NCBI GenBank assembly: GCA_003508835.1
Contig: PUFA01000057.1
Coordinates: 8,196,501-8,260,500, forward strand
From: Eonycteris spelaea
Lineage: Eukaryota > Chordata > Mammalia > Chiroptera > Pteropodidae
DNA: 64,000 nucleotides
Direction of reading: 5' to 3'
Shown: positions 23,291 through 35,869 of the stretch, piece by piece
Layout of the letters: each line of letters opens with the position of its first letter
Numbering within the stretch: the stretch's first letter is position 1
Notes under the pieces: model-generated
Told to the model about the DNA's origin: nothing
Database searches by the model: none
What the model saw: only the letters and a program-made list of their open reading frames with translations
Program-made: the position numbers and the translations under genes

Positions 23291-26279
23291 AGGGTTTTAA
23301 TTCTTTGGTTTCAAGGTGCTAGTTTCAACTCACATCACTTGAGTTAGGGCTTGTGAAGAGCAGTTTCAGTGGCTTCTTCCCTCACGTTCTTTCCCTCTCT
23401 AGTCATGTTAAAAATTTTTATTGTGTGTAAACATTAGAGAAAAGTTGCAGTCTGAAACTTACAGCCTAATCCTACAAGGATCCTTTGGTGTCTCAAGAGA
23501 GCCAGTCTGTGAGAGGCTATGCTGCCTCAGACATCAGATGCTTTGTGTTCTGTGGGGACGAGACCATGGACCTCAATCTTAAAATGGAAGGTTATAAGCC
23601 GGACCGCTCAATAGGGGGAAACCAGTTTAAGATCTGGGAGTGGATCTTTAGTCCGTACCAAACTATATCTGGTGTCTTAAACTTTTTTGGATTTGAGATC
23701 AGTGCTGTCACTACACTCCCACCTGCCTTCCTGAGCCCTTCTCCCAACCACCTGGGCTCACTCAGGCTGGCCCTTGAAGCAGTGGTATACTGGAACTAGC
23801 TCACTCTGGCTTATAAGAGCCAATTGTTAAATCTTCAGGAACTTTGCAGGCTGGTTGTTAAACACAGCCATTATTAAAAATTAAATTATATAAACTTAAA
23901 GTGTAATAAGTTATATTAAAAACAAAGTTAATAAATACTCAGCACCCATCAATTCCTAATTATTTTACTATTATCTGTACTCTTGAGGTTATTTATGTCT
24001 ATGGCCTCTGAATAGTGGGAATACTATATAATGGTAGCTACTGGGGATCCCTTCTTTGCTTCTGTTCAGTGACATTATATTGGTAACTTAAAATTGGCCA
24101 TAATGGGAGAATTTACTCCACAGAAAATGGAAAAAGCTACAAGTCAGGGCTTACCCTCTAAAATGCCAATTAGGCATTTACTGGCATACCATACTTTTAG
24201 GTGACTCCAGTTGATTGGAGATAATGGAACAAAGTACATCAAGTTTGTCTCTTTCCAGATCAGCCCATGGAGTTACAGGCATGCATATATATAGAATGCC
24301 TGAGAGCTATGCCTGTGCCATGTGGCAACCTCTTGATTAGTTAAAGGTTTTAACTGTGAGGGTTTTATTTAGCTTGATAGCTACTTTGGAAGAGTTTTGA
24401 GTCATCATTTTGCTGCAAGTTGCTTTTCATAACTTTGTCCTGGCTTACCGTGACATCTGGTGTTTACTCCAAACTGCGATTTCAGGAAAGGGCAGTTGGA
24501 GGCCAAGGGTGGCTCCCAGAGACAGATGGGCAGAGCGTCTGCTTTTGCGTGGGCAGCAGTAGTCTGAGTAGGCACTAATGACCTGTGGGTGGGCAGAGCT
24601 TGCCAGCTCAGCCATGCCGTTGGCATCAGGAAGAGGGAATCAAAGCTGACAGTGGTCACAGTGAGGGCACCCTCATTGTGGAGTATCATCACTCAAAAGG
24701 GTTTGCTGACTATAGGGCTTTTTAGATGGATGTGTGAATGATACAGGGCACACATGTCCATAAATGACCTGCTTGTGAAAGACAAGGCATTTGCACATGT
24801 GGTTTTCTAGTAATCTGAGCCTTATATGTTATCACGTAGTCCTCACAGGAAAAACAACAACAGTAATGAAACCTTCAGTTTTGCTCTTCAGCATAAGATA
24901 ATTAAAAACACCTTTGTGGTAGGAAGCATCTCTGTTACCTGGAGGATAGAGAGCAGCCTGAAATCAATGCCTTTTCATTGTAAAAGTAAAAAATGTCCGT
25001 TAAATCAATTTGTTTTTCCAGAAAACACCCAAAGATGCGTTTGAACACTCCTGCAAATACATATTTCAGAACAGTTTTCTCAAATCAGCAATAATTATTT
25101 GAAAGGAACCCAAAGGAAAAAGCATTCATATCCACAATATGTCCTTGCTCTATTGCAGTCCATAATTGTGAACTTTTGTGAATTGTCACAACCCGGGATG
25201 AATGATTGGAATATAACAGGTTGTAGAATTAAAGAACGTTAAATCTTTGTTCCTAATGACAAAACATGTTTTTCTCATTTTCATCAGAATGTGTGATCCA
25301 TGCCATTTGAAATCAAATTCCAAGCACAATGAGCCATTAGTGTAATAGCTCATTACTAACAGTGGTCTTATAAATAATACATTCTTATCATGCACATGCA
25401 GCTCGCTGTGAAGCCAGCAAAAGGTATTTCAGGCCATGGAAGTTTTGTTGCGCCAGCGTGACTGTAGATTAGAAGGACATCTCCATGTGAACCAAGATGG
25501 ATGCCAATTTTCCCTGCCGAGAGTGAGGCTGGCCGTCTCTTTCTGCACATATGGTAGATGGATTGGCTAATCAGCATCTGCTGAGTCTTGGGCCTAAAAT
25601 TACAGAGAAGCCAGACTACTGCGGCTACGCAGCCTTTGTTCAGAAGTACAAACAAGACAAACAATCACTTGTTATTTGGGAAAAAAATTAAAATGTTTAT
25701 TTTGGACTTTTATTCAAGTGTCAATGGCTTTATAAAACAGCTGTGTAAATTCAGCCTTTTACAGCTAGGACATTTTGGGGTGACCTGTAAAGAAAGGAAT
25801 ATTCATGGAAAATTAATTTTTAAAATTCCCCTTATATTTTAGCATTAAGGAGAAAATAAAGGGATTCTCATATTATTTTTCAATGTTTGAAAAGAAATGA
25901 TTTTAAACTAGAAGACACATTTGAGAGCAAATAATTTTTCTATGTCATTTAAAAGACTGAGCATTATTATCTACTTTTTCTATGTCATTTAAAAGACTGA
26001 GCATTATTGTAGCTTAATTCTCTGCTTTAGTAGGTTAAAGTATTAACTATTTTCTCCAAGTGGGCATAGATGGATGATGGTGCATTCTTGAGACTAGAGA
26101 ATGCCTGTGATTGTTGAGTTTTACTTGTTGTGTGGAATGGTTGTCTCAAGAAATAAGCTTAATACTAGAAGGATAGGACCCAGCAAATGCTGGTTTCTAA
26201 TAAGGCTGGCAGAGTCAATCAGTCAACCAAAGTTTGCTTAAAACTCATGTAATAATCAACAGGAATTATTTACATGAAA
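23291..26279. other. Mostly single-copy-looking DNA, no gene recognised
   Basis: About 3 kb with few recognisable repeats. 23790-23900 may be an old DNA-transposon fragment. 24990-25660 looks unusually free of repeats and keeps a few CpGs (ctgcggctacgcagcctttg near 25618), which makes it a candidate conserved noncoding block. Frames at 22905-23270, 23485-23799 and 25368-25664 show no recognisable protein similarity. Confidence 0.35.
25935..26008. repeat. 34-bp perfect tandem direct repeat
   Basis: Two identical 34-bp copies, at 25935-25968 and 25975-26008 (tttttctatgtcatttaaaa then gactgagcattatt), separated by 6 bp. Perfect identity implies a recent local duplication or an assembly artefact. 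Confidence 0.97.
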
Positions 26280-26284
26280 TTAAT

Positions 26285-26430
26285 TTTTTCCTAGTTTTAC
26301 TGAGTTATAATTGATGTATAACATTATATAAGTTTAAGGCGTACAACATAATGTTTTGACGTATGAATATATTGCAAAACAGTTACCATAATATTAGTTA
26401 AATAAAGATCTATATATTTTTCTCTTGTTC
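26285..26430 (-). mobile_element. L1 3'UTR fragment
   Basis: Minus-strand L1 3' end with tgagttataattgatgtata, then taagtttaaggcgtacaaca and gcaaaacagttaccataata. This is a common mammalian L1 3'UTR pattern. Confidence 0.8.
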
Positions 26431-26610
26431 TCTTAAAACTTTAAATGCTTTCCTTGCAGAGACAAATAAAATACAGATTTCTTGAAGGGACATAATAAAG
26501 AATTTCAATCACAGCCATCTCTTAATGTGGAATATGATAGAGTGAAATTTTGTTCTTAATTTATAGTATTTCGGTACCAAATATGTGCAGATCAGCTAGT
26601 CATTAAAAGA

Positions 26611-27399
26611 TGACTTATTCCCTCTACTCACAACACTTCTGACATCAAACACATAGGGCTTTTTCCACACCAGCCTGTTCTTCAGCTCTCTATACACAAA
26701 CTGGGTGCCCTGCAATTTAATTCTGACACTACCTGGAGTTAGTACAGGTCCCATACATTAGTTAGGGCTCATGCCCACAAGACTGCTCACACTTTAGATG
26801 CCAGTTGCAAGTCTCAGATTGTCACTTGTCTGACTGACTGGCTATAAATCAGGGGGTTCAACAATTCGCTCCTCAGGTTCAAATGTACTAGAACAGATCA
26901 TACAACTCCGGAAAACCCTTTACTTACTATTACTGGTTTATTATAAAAAGAAGTACAACTCAGCAACAGTCAAATAGAAGAGATGCATAGAGCAAGCTGT
27001 GGGGGAAGGGGCATGGAGTTTTCATGCTCTATCTGGGAGCGCCACAACCTAGCTCCCCAATGTATTCACCAACCTGGAAACTCCTGAATCTTGTTGTTTA
27101 GGGTTTTTTATGGTGGTTCCATTAATGACTGGTTATTACCATTAGTGATTGAACTCAATCTCCAGTTCCTCTCCCCTTGAGGTTAGAGGTGGGGCTGAAG
27201 TTTATACTCTAATGGTTGGTTCCTCTGACAACCAGTCCCCATTCTCAAAGAATTACCTCATTAGCATAAACTCAGGTATCCTTGAAAGGGGCTTATTGTG
27301 AAAAACAAAAAATGTTCCTTTCAGGAAGTTACAAGTGTTTTAGGAGCTTATGCTTGGAACAGGGGTGAAGACTGAATATGTATTTCTTATTATATCACA
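26611..27399 (-). mobile_element. Solo LTR of an endogenous retrovirus
   Basis: About 790 bp. On the minus strand it begins TGTGATATAA and ends GGGAATAAGTCA, so it has TG...CA ends. Internal features include aataaacc near 26935 on the minus strand, a candidate polyadenylation signal, followed by an R/U5-like segment with ctgatttatagccagtcagt near 26830 and agtgtcagaattaaattgca near 26715. I did not find a clear 4-6 bp target duplication. No internal retroviral genes lie beside it. A related fragment is at 790-1060. Family name not determined. Confidence 0.7.
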
Positions 27400-28885
27400 T
27401 TCATATTCCTATCTGTATATTCCTCATCAAGGCCAAGAGGTTCAGAACTAGGTATCTGTTAGGCTGCTGGGATGTGATCCATTTGCAGATCCAGATCCAT
27501 GTAGTGAACCAGTTCAAAAAGTTACCTTCACTCGAATATTCCCATCGAACCTCTTTCCTCACATCTCCCATGTAACCATCTAATCAAATAAATAAATGAA
27601 TTCAAGAAAATCATAGAATTCCTACTTGATAAGGAGTGAGTGACCATGAACTTTCTCTGAATCGGGTCATTCAAATAGACACTGGAACAATGGCTTGTCT
27701 TACTGAGAACTGTGCGTGATGAAGGGGAGGAGACTATTGGACAGAAGGCTGAGTTTACAGTGGGATAATAAAAAAAGAAATGGGATAGGCAGGGGCATTG
27801 TCAGTGCAAAGAGGACACATGTTAACTACTGAAGAGTTTTCCCTTGAGAACTCTCTGGCAGCTTCCCTATGTTACATATCCACTTCTAGGATTGTCATTC
27901 ATTGAACATTTTTAAAACTATGTTGTATGTGTCACACTGCTCCCTCTCTTAAACAGTTCAAAGTGTCTGCCAAACTGTCAACTGCCTAAGTTGTGTGGGA
28001 CTTATGGAAATTCATGATGAGAATTCATTTAAGCTCTGGTAGAGTAATGAGATGTTTTGGATGTTTCAGGTGGAAGGCATAGCTGTCGGGTTCATGAGCA
28101 TATGCTCAAGAGTGAACATGAAGCTCCTGCATGAATGCTTTGACTTGAGGCTCTTCCATGGACTCTGTATCCCACATCCCGATGATGTTCTGGAACCACC
28201 ACAAGAGCTAAGTGTTCAAGAAAGCCAAGGTACAGGGGCTAGCACAGGAATATATTAGGAATTAAATCCATGCCTTATACACAACTATGCTTTTTTTACT
28301 AAGAGATTGGATAAAATAGTTCACTTTATATCGCCTCAAATTCCCATTTAAGGTGCAGTTCCCATCATTTAATCAAATCCTTGTGTACATATGTATGAGC
28401 ACATGTAGCCAAAAACACAGGTTTGGTTAGATATAATGGCCTTGCAGTTTAAGATTTTCTAAATTGAGAATGTCTGCCTTCAGAATGTTCATTGTGAAAT
28501 AATTGGTAGTATTTCAGGATTTTACACACAACACACACACACTCACAAGAATAATTATAATAAGTGAATTTTCCAAGTCAACAACTCAAGATATTCTGTA
28601 GGCCTTTATGTTTTAACCTCAAAAGTTAGTGCTTCTGCGTTTATGTCTTTGACAAATTATTATGTAGTACAGGTCTCTTGCAAGTAGTCATTTTTAACTT
28701 GCTTAACTTATTTTTAGCCAGATGAAATAACAAAATTGATTTTAAATCATTGTATCAGGATTTTCACCAAGTGAAATTAGGTAATCCCAAATTTGAGTAT
28801 TTATTTGATATTTAATTTAATGAGATCTTATTGCATCTCTGGGTATCTTGGCTATTAAATGCTTCAGTTCTTAAATCAGACAGAT
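27400..28885. other. No recognisable gene
   Basis: Unassigned sequence with a short interrupted CA tract near 28528-28546. Open frames (27378-27575, 28052-28258) are short and unrecognised. Confidence 0.4.
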
Positions 28886-29045
28886 GCAGGCAAGGTATGT
28901 TAATTTACTTATCTAAACCTGAGTTTCCTCATTTGTAAAACAGAAATAATAGTAATATCTCCCACATAGGAGAGTTGTGAAGTTTCACTGAGATTACCTA
29001 TGTCAGAGGCTTTACTCTAGTACTTAATGGATGTTGGTCATCATT
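28886..29045 (+). mobile_element. MIR SINE
   Basis: Forward-oriented MIR: cttatctaaacctgagtttc, ctcatttgtaaaacagaaat, aatagtaatatctcccacat, gttgtgaagtttcactgaga and a decayed tail (agtacttaatggatgttggt). Confidence 0.85.
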
Positions 29046-29549
29046 GTGAGTGGTTGTTATTACTTTATGATTAGCCTTTAATCTACTTGAGTCTTCCTAG
29101 TGTAAAATCAGGGCATTTTGAATTGCTCTACTATCTCATGTCTGAAAGATTACATATGTCAAGGTTGTCTGAAAATAGAAAGGGGAACATACTGGGTGGT
29201 GGCAAATTTCTTATTAATCTTAAGAATGACAAATGTCGTTATCCTCTGGATGGGAAACCAAGTGCATGGATGTACAGAGCTCATCTGAATGGTCACTCAT
29301 TACAGAACACTTGCAGAGCCATAGATGGAGAGGTGTTTCCCTTTTGTACTAGTAACACTCTTCCTAAAAGAGATTTGAGGTCATTATTTTTTAATAGTGA
29401 AGGCTGGCTCACCCATGCTTCTCAGCAAAGAGATATTGGAGTGCTGTGGAAGAACTTTTCAGCAAGAGACAATCCTGAACCATAAGTTGTCACAGTCATT
29501 TTCAGATGCATAAATTCTTATCGAAAGTTGCATTAAATTAAATTATGGC
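29046..29549. other. Unassigned; contains a 132-codon open frame of unknown status
   Basis: The plus-strand frame at 29087-29485 is the longest one outside recognised repeats and pseudogenes. I recognise no domain, signal peptide or membrane segment. It has no obvious upstream promoter or splice context and lies between two MIR copies. It is most likely a chance frame. Confidence 0.3.
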
Positions 29550-29680
29550 TCAATTTTCTCATGTATAAAATGGAGATAAAAATAGTATATAATGTAATGA
29601 GTTGTGGGGAAGATTAAATGTTAGAATCTTTATAATATGCTTAGCTAACTGGCAAGCACAAAATAAGTCCTAAAAAATTT
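29550..29680 (+). mobile_element. Probable MIR SINE fragment
   Basis: Contains tcaattttctcatgtataaa, atggagataaaaatagtata and gaagattaaatgttagaatc, in the order of the MIR 3' half. Confidence 0.55.
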
Positions 29681-29744
29681 TAGCTCAATGCCAAGTAGAG
29701 TAGGTCCTAAAATTTTAAGTTGCCTCTGCCCGCCCTGGCCCTGT

Positions 29745-30475
29745 GACTGTTGTTATTATAAAGAAGTTGATCTCAGAAAAAAAAAAATTAGTAAAGGAAT
29801 TTATCAACACCAAGCCAGTATTAAAGAAATGTTTGACTTCTTTAAGAAGAAAAAAACATGTATCAAAAACAGGAATAAAGAATGGTAATAACTACATTCT
29901 ATCAACAAGTACCTCAAATAGAAAATAATTAAGTGCTCAATCAAAATATAGAGTAGCTGAATGGATAAGAAAACAAGACCCCTATATATGCTGCCTACAA
30001 GAGACTCACTTAAGATTAAAAGACACACAGACTAAAAGGAAGGAGATGGAAAAAGATATTGCCTTGATAGGCCTAGAGGGTATTGTGCTGAATGAAATGG
30101 GTCAGATAGAGAAAGATAAATATCGCATGATTTCATGTATATGAGGAATCTAAAGAACAAAATCAACAACAACAACAAAAGTGGAAATAAACTCATATAT
30201 ACAGAGAATATTTTGAGGGCTGCTAGATGGAAGGGGTGTTGGGAGATGGCAAAAAAAGCAAAGGGATTAAGAAGTACAAATGGATAGTTGCAGAATAGAC
30301 ATGAGATGTAGAGTGTAGCATAAGGAAAATAGTAAACAATGTTGTAATAGATAGATAAGGGGGAACAGGAGTACTAGGTTTAGTGGGGTGATCACTTTGT
30401 GAGTTATGTGGATCTCTGATTACTGTGCTGTACATCTGAAACGGGTATATTATTGTATGACTATATAATTGAAAA
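29745..30475 (+). mobile_element. 5'-truncated L1 derivative lacking most of ORF2 (copy B)
   Basis: Starts within or just upstream of the ORF1-ORF2 spacer. It contains the beginning of the ORF2 endonuclease (about 29885-30060), where gaatggataagaaaacaaga and ctgcctacaagagactcact encode the conserved AEWIRKQD...CLQETH segment. At 30061-30075 it jumps directly to the extreme C-terminal part of ORF2 (gagggtattgtgctgaatga) and the 3'UTR, ending in an A-rich tail near 30475. The central endonuclease, reverse transcriptase and cysteine-rich regions are absent. The junction appears to be the same as that of copy C at 52329-52342. Confidence 0.83.
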
Positions 30476-31399
30476 AAAACTCATTTAATTATACAATGTA
30501 AATGTGAGCAACTAGTTGTCTATTACATTTAAATAAAGATGGGAACAAAACAAAACAAAACAAGAAAACAAGTTGTAAAGATATAGTCTTTTCCAGTGTG
30601 TTCCTGAGTGGCCCTAGGCTACTGATGTTCCATATATAGGATGAATGAAAATTCCTATTTAGAAACTTCATAGGGAAAACAAAATTTAAAACTTAGGCTG
30701 AACCCCAGACTTAAAAACACTCATAATCTAGTATACCTCTGTCTAGCGAAAGCCCACAGAAGTATGTAAACTGAAAGTCCTACTTTTCTCTACCACCTTT
30801 AATATTTTTCTAAAATTAGTTGTTCTAACATAGGGTGATAAGTAAAGGAAATAGGAAAACTTTTGTCATCTTCTGTGCCTTATTTATTTTTGAAAAGCCA
30901 GGTTTATGTTCGCTGATACAAAGATGATTATGAAAATTTCACCAGGGAGCACTATCGTAGACTTCCAAATAACTCAGGGATAGAGTCACAAATAATAAAA
31001 AACAGCTCATTATATTTAGAAAAGAGTCATCAACACATTTTGCTGCTATCTTCCTATCAACAACAAAGAATGAGGCTCCAAAGAAAATTCTAAATGTGCT
31101 ATGATCTACTGTTCATATTTTTCTGATTAAAGTCTCAAGTTAAAGGAAATATAATTTCTCTAAAATATGAACTAAAATTCTTATTTCAGATGGATACACA
31201 TCATTGTGCTTATACCTTCTATTTTGATAGTGCTTTTTATTTTTCAAAAGATTTTCATCTATATAATCTAATTTTTCTCATAATTAATGTAGGAGAGCTA
31301 AGGACAGATGACATTGTCATTTTTTTTAAAACCTGCCCAACCTCTTGCAAGGTGTTAAAGCTCATCTAGAACCCAGACCTAACCCTTTCTGCTTGGCAA
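30476..31399. other. No recognisable gene
   Basis: AT-rich unassigned sequence with a small (AAAAC)n tract near 30545-30570. No coding support. Confidence 0.4.
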
Positions 31400-31817
31400 A
31401 GTGACTTTTTATCTTGGTTGGCTTTGACTGGAAACTTCAGTGGGGGTTCTAGAACCTACACTAGACACATGGTCAATTTTTTTTACTTCAACAAGTTATT
31501 TGAGTTATTTAATGATCTGTTAATGACCCACCCATATCCCTCAGACTATTTTGTGTGTGTGCCCTGGACAGATTCCATCTGCTGGAATCTTTACCTCTGT
31601 ATCTGCGGGGTTTACCAGAACTATGGACAGCCACTCTGCCCTGTGCCAGAGGCAGGCTGCAAGTACCAGAAAGTTAACACTCCTGGAGCAGCTTCTGCTT
31701 CTCTGTCTCATGTCGCTGCTTCCATAGTACTACCTTTTCTATCAACTGCCAAATAAACTGTCGTACTCCAGTTCTTGACTCCAGGTCTGCTTCTATGAGA
31801 GCCCACACCAAGACACT
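31400..31817 (+). mobile_element. ERV LTR (ERVL-like) remnant
   Basis: The 3' half looks like an LTR: ctgtgccagaggcaggctgc near 31640, the candidate polyadenylation region ccaaataaactgtcgtactc near 31750, then ggtctgcttctatgagagcc and an end accaagaca at 31817. The 5' limit is approximate. The ending style resembles LTR16/LTR33-class ERVL LTRs as I remember them. Confidence 0.5.
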
Positions 31818-31844
31818 GCTGGTCTAGTTTTTTTCCTACCAGCT

Positions 31845-32155
31845 GCGAAAACATTTATTTATACACAACTGATGGGAGTTGGGGTATAAATACCCCACCT
31901 CCCTTACCCTTCAGTGGAATAACTGTGAGACATGATTTTTGTACTGTTTCCTAGAGTTCCTCCTTGGAATTACATTGCAGAGGTCCACAGTGGTAATCCA
32001 TATAATGTATATATTACTAGTTGTTCCCTTCCCTTTCTCTCTTCCTCTCCACTCTCCTGGTGTTTCGTAGAATCACCTCCCAAATAAATTGTTCTCAAAT
32101 CTTTGACTCAAGATTTGGTCTTTTCCCACCAGCTGTGAAACTTGGAATTTCAAAC
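31845..32155 (+). mobile_element. Second ERV LTR-like remnant
   Basis: Contains gggtataaataccccacctc near 31890 (TATA-like), tagagttcctccttggaatt, and a candidate polyadenylation signal in cctcccaaataaattgttct near 32077 followed by ttgactcaagatttggtctt. It has the same general layout as the LTR immediately upstream but a different sequence. Ends poorly defined. Confidence 0.5.
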
Positions 32156-33686
32156 CAACCTCAACCCTTCCATGTAGAATAATGTCGCAGCTCAACATTC
32201 TTAAGCTAATGTAGTTGCTCTCCTTCTTTAGCTATTTATGCACATTATGATCAGCCTGCTGCCCTTCATCATGTCAGCCATGTCAGAATTTTCCATTGAC
32301 TCTAAAAAGTTTATGCATATTCAGTATGCATTTTACTTGAATAATTTGTATATGTTTTTATTTTTTAACTACCCATTTTGCATATATAACCTATCACGCA
32401 CTTCTAAATTTTGGTCTTTAATTACTAAAGGTTGAGACTAAACTGGGACCAGTGAGAAAAACATCTAAGGCTGCAGATTTTACCCCAGTATAAAGAAAAT
32501 CTAATAGAAGTTTATCCTTTTATTTTGTGGGGTACCTAGTTTAGACTTAGCAAGTTCCCTGAATATTGGAAGAATTCATAAAGGAACATAGATGCTGAAG
32601 AAAGGGCTTTCTGCTTGTGTGGGAGACTGTACTAAATGAGATCTAGGATCTTAAATGCTGAGTCTCTGAAACCAGTGAACATATATCAGGATAGTCCATA
32701 TGCCCAGCAATTTTTGAATATATTCCTTCATTGACAATACCATGGCTCAAAACAATATATTTTTTGCCAACTGGCCCCAGTGCTGGCCTTGCCCAGCTTT
32801 GCAAATCAAGCTGTGTCTTTTGTTCACTGCTTCATCACAATAAAGACTTTGGAATCAAAATTGAGCTAGCAATTTTCTTGATGATGCATAAGGCAAAATA
32901 GGGCACAGCCTGTGTTTCCACAGCTGTATTGGCATTGCCATGTTTAGTAGTTTAAAAAAAAAACCAACTTTTGTTTGTCATGTGGGTTGGTGTGACCTGG
33001 GGAGCTGGAGTCTGTTTTAAATGAGGCATTCAAGGTTCAGATCTGTGAATCTTATTACATTACATACCCAGGGCCTATCATAAAAAACTCTGTGAAACTT
33101 GATGTGCCATTGGTAGGGAGAAATATAATTTAATATAACAGAGTTGTGGGCTTTCAAAAGAATAACCAATTAGCCTCTTATAGCCAACCCACCTAGGAGA
33201 AGTGTTGCTTACTATATGTTTAAAAGGTCCTTCAAAATATTATTTTTATAATGTCTTCATATAAAATGGTAATGTTGCCTTTTAAATTTAAAAATCACTC
33301 TTATTGTCAGAAAATGTTTCTTCTTTAAATTTCTTTTCATTGAACTTATATTTGCTTCTTACCACAGATTCTCTCCTCTGTAGATGGAGGGAACATCTGG
33401 AACCACACTCCATACGCCAGAGCTAGGAAACAATGGCTAAATGTCTTATTAATTGTGTATCAAATAGTCCTAGGTCTTTTAGCCTCTCTTCCTAAGATTC
33501 TATTTTATATGCCTGGTTGTCTTCTATTTCACTTTACTCTTTTAGCATGGATTCCAAATGTGGATGAAACACTCATCTACAAAGAATAGCAGTATTTCTG
33601 CCAAAATATTTCCATTATGTATCTCAGAACATCTATTTTAACACCCCGTACATTCTGTATTTATGCAACTGGTAATCTACTAGGAC
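32156..33686. other. No recognisable gene
   Basis: Unassigned AT-rich sequence. No supported coding region and no repeat I can name confidently. Confidence 0.4.
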
Positions 33687-34075
33687 TGTATTAGTTTGTT
33701 TGGGCTGTCATAACAGAGTACCACAAACTGGGGAACTTAAACAAAAAAAATTATTTTCTTACAGTTCCGAAGGCCAGAAGTCTGAGATCCAGGTGTTGGC
33801 AGAGATGGTTTTTTCTGAGGCCTCTCTCCTTGACATGCAGATGGCTGTTTTCTCCCTGTGTCTTCATGTGGTCTTCTTTCTTTCCCTAAGTTTGTCCTAA
33901 TCTCCTCCTCTTACAAGGATACCAGTCATATTGGATCAGCGCCTACCCATATGACCTCATTTTACTTTAATTATCTCCTCAAAGGCTTTATCTCTAAATA
34001 TAATCACATTCTGAGGTACTTGGGGTTGGAACTTAAACATGTGCATTTTGTGAGGAGACAATTCGGCCCTTAACA
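33687..34075 (+). mobile_element. MLT1 LTR (ERVL-MaLR)
   Basis: Starts tgtattagtttgtttgggct, continues taccacaaactggggaactt, cagttccgaaggccagaagt, ctccctgtgtcttcatgtgg and aaatataatcacattctgag, and ends attcggcccttaaca. This is the full MLT1 layout with TG...CA ends. The flanking target duplication is not obvious. Confidence 0.93.
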
Positions 34076-35869
34076 CCTATGGTCCTGTGTCAACTGTTCT
34101 CTGGAGCCTGTGGCCAAGGCTGCAAGTCTCAGACAGTAATGCAGACTGTGGTAACAAAGTCCACTCTACTTAATGCTCATATAAAGCCTGATATACTAAC
34201 TCATATTTGTTACAATTTGAATTTTGTGCTTTTTTGCCCTAAGGACTAAAAAAAAAATGCCTTTTTACTACTTGAAGTTAACAAAATTTCCTTCTTCCAA
34301 AACTGTAGCTACTCTTGTCAACTATGGTTTTCTAGAATTAACTAATACTTTGCTAGAGATGTTGACCAAACAAGTAATACCAGATGTATACCCAGGCTGA
34401 GGCGATTCTCTCCAAGGCTGACAGTATAAACTCTTGCAGGGGTTCTCAGCATAGAACCCTTGGGCCAGTAACATACCAGGAAGGAGAGGATCAGGACTTG
34501 AAACCTAGTCTTGTCAGGGTCATTGCCCCAAAAGCTGTATTGGTGAGCCTTTTGATTACTTAACAAAACCTGTTGCTGATTTTTTCATCTTCATTCAAAT
34601 CCTGGTTTCTAAGCCCTTTCAAATGCCTTTAAAAACAGAAGCACCAAATGATGGCACCAACTTAAGAATCTGTTATTTTGCAGAGAGTAGGATGACTAGG
34701 AAGCACATTTGTACTCTTCAGCACTGGCAACGACTTATGTTTTGACTAGGCTGTGATCGCCACCCGTCAGATTCATTTCACAATGGTAGAAATACAAATG
34801 CATCTTTTATATATGGCCTTGAGGTCTTTGAAAGAAAAATGGCTTTATTTATATTCGTTATGATCATTATGTACTGGTATTATTTTCTCAGTAGGTGATG
34901 TCTCTTTTTACTCATATTTATGAAGCAGGGGAGAAGGCATTTAATGAATTTCAAGTGTATTTGACTGTAAAACACATCTCTCTCTCTTAGTATATTCACA
35001 TGTAAATATAGCCCTTTTATTTGTTCTCTTTGGTGACCTTTCTCCTTTTTTTGAGGTAGATCACAATTTGCTGTTGTTTTCTATTTCCAAGTGGGAGGCT
35101 AAAATGAAAATAATGAAAGATTATAGAAAAAATCCATGTTTAAAATAATGTTGATATGCCACTTGTGTTGCAGAGTAATTATAGTAATTTGGCTATTACA
35201 CTATATGGAGGCAGGAGTTAGTTACTCGAAAACACGGTGATAGCCGTGATTCAGGGGATTTTCATCCCAACAGGCTGTTTGATCCTGCTGACTTTTCTCT
35301 TGAAAATCAATTGCTTGCAAGTGAATACTCTGAATTCCCCCTGATTAAATTGGTTGTTGGTGGGTTGCACCCATTGCACTGGGGTCGCTGTGAGTTCTGT
35401 GTCTGTTTACACAGGTTTGTGAGACCTAAAATATCATGGACCAAATTTAATCTGAGCAAAGCAACTAAGGAAGCAATTACTAAAAATCAATCTTTACACA
35501 TGGCAACAAACAAAGGAACATGTATTAATTTTAAACCCAACGTGAAGCCAGTCATTTTGCTACTGGGTTGCTAGTCTTTTCTCCACTGCTGATTGCTCTG
35601 GCTTTTGGTGTTTTCACACTTCCAAGAATGTATAGGCTAGCTTAATGAAAGACCTGGGACAGTCATCTTCGAAGCAGGCTCTGACTTGATGTTCATCTGT
35701 GTCAACATTCCATTTCCTCTCAAGGTTTTTGGTGTATTAAGATTTTCTAATTTTTGTTGAATCAACTTTAGGAAATTATATTTTTATTGTAAAGCATCAT
35801 TTAATATAAGAAGATTAAAGGAAATTAGCATACGGTATGTATATGTATATATATCTACACACATACATA
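34076..35869. other. No recognisable gene; candidate conserved block inside
   Basis: Unassigned sequence. 35200-35580 is repeat-free as far as I can see and includes an 87-codon frame (35311-35574 plus) without recognised similarity. No coding call made. Confidence 0.35.
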
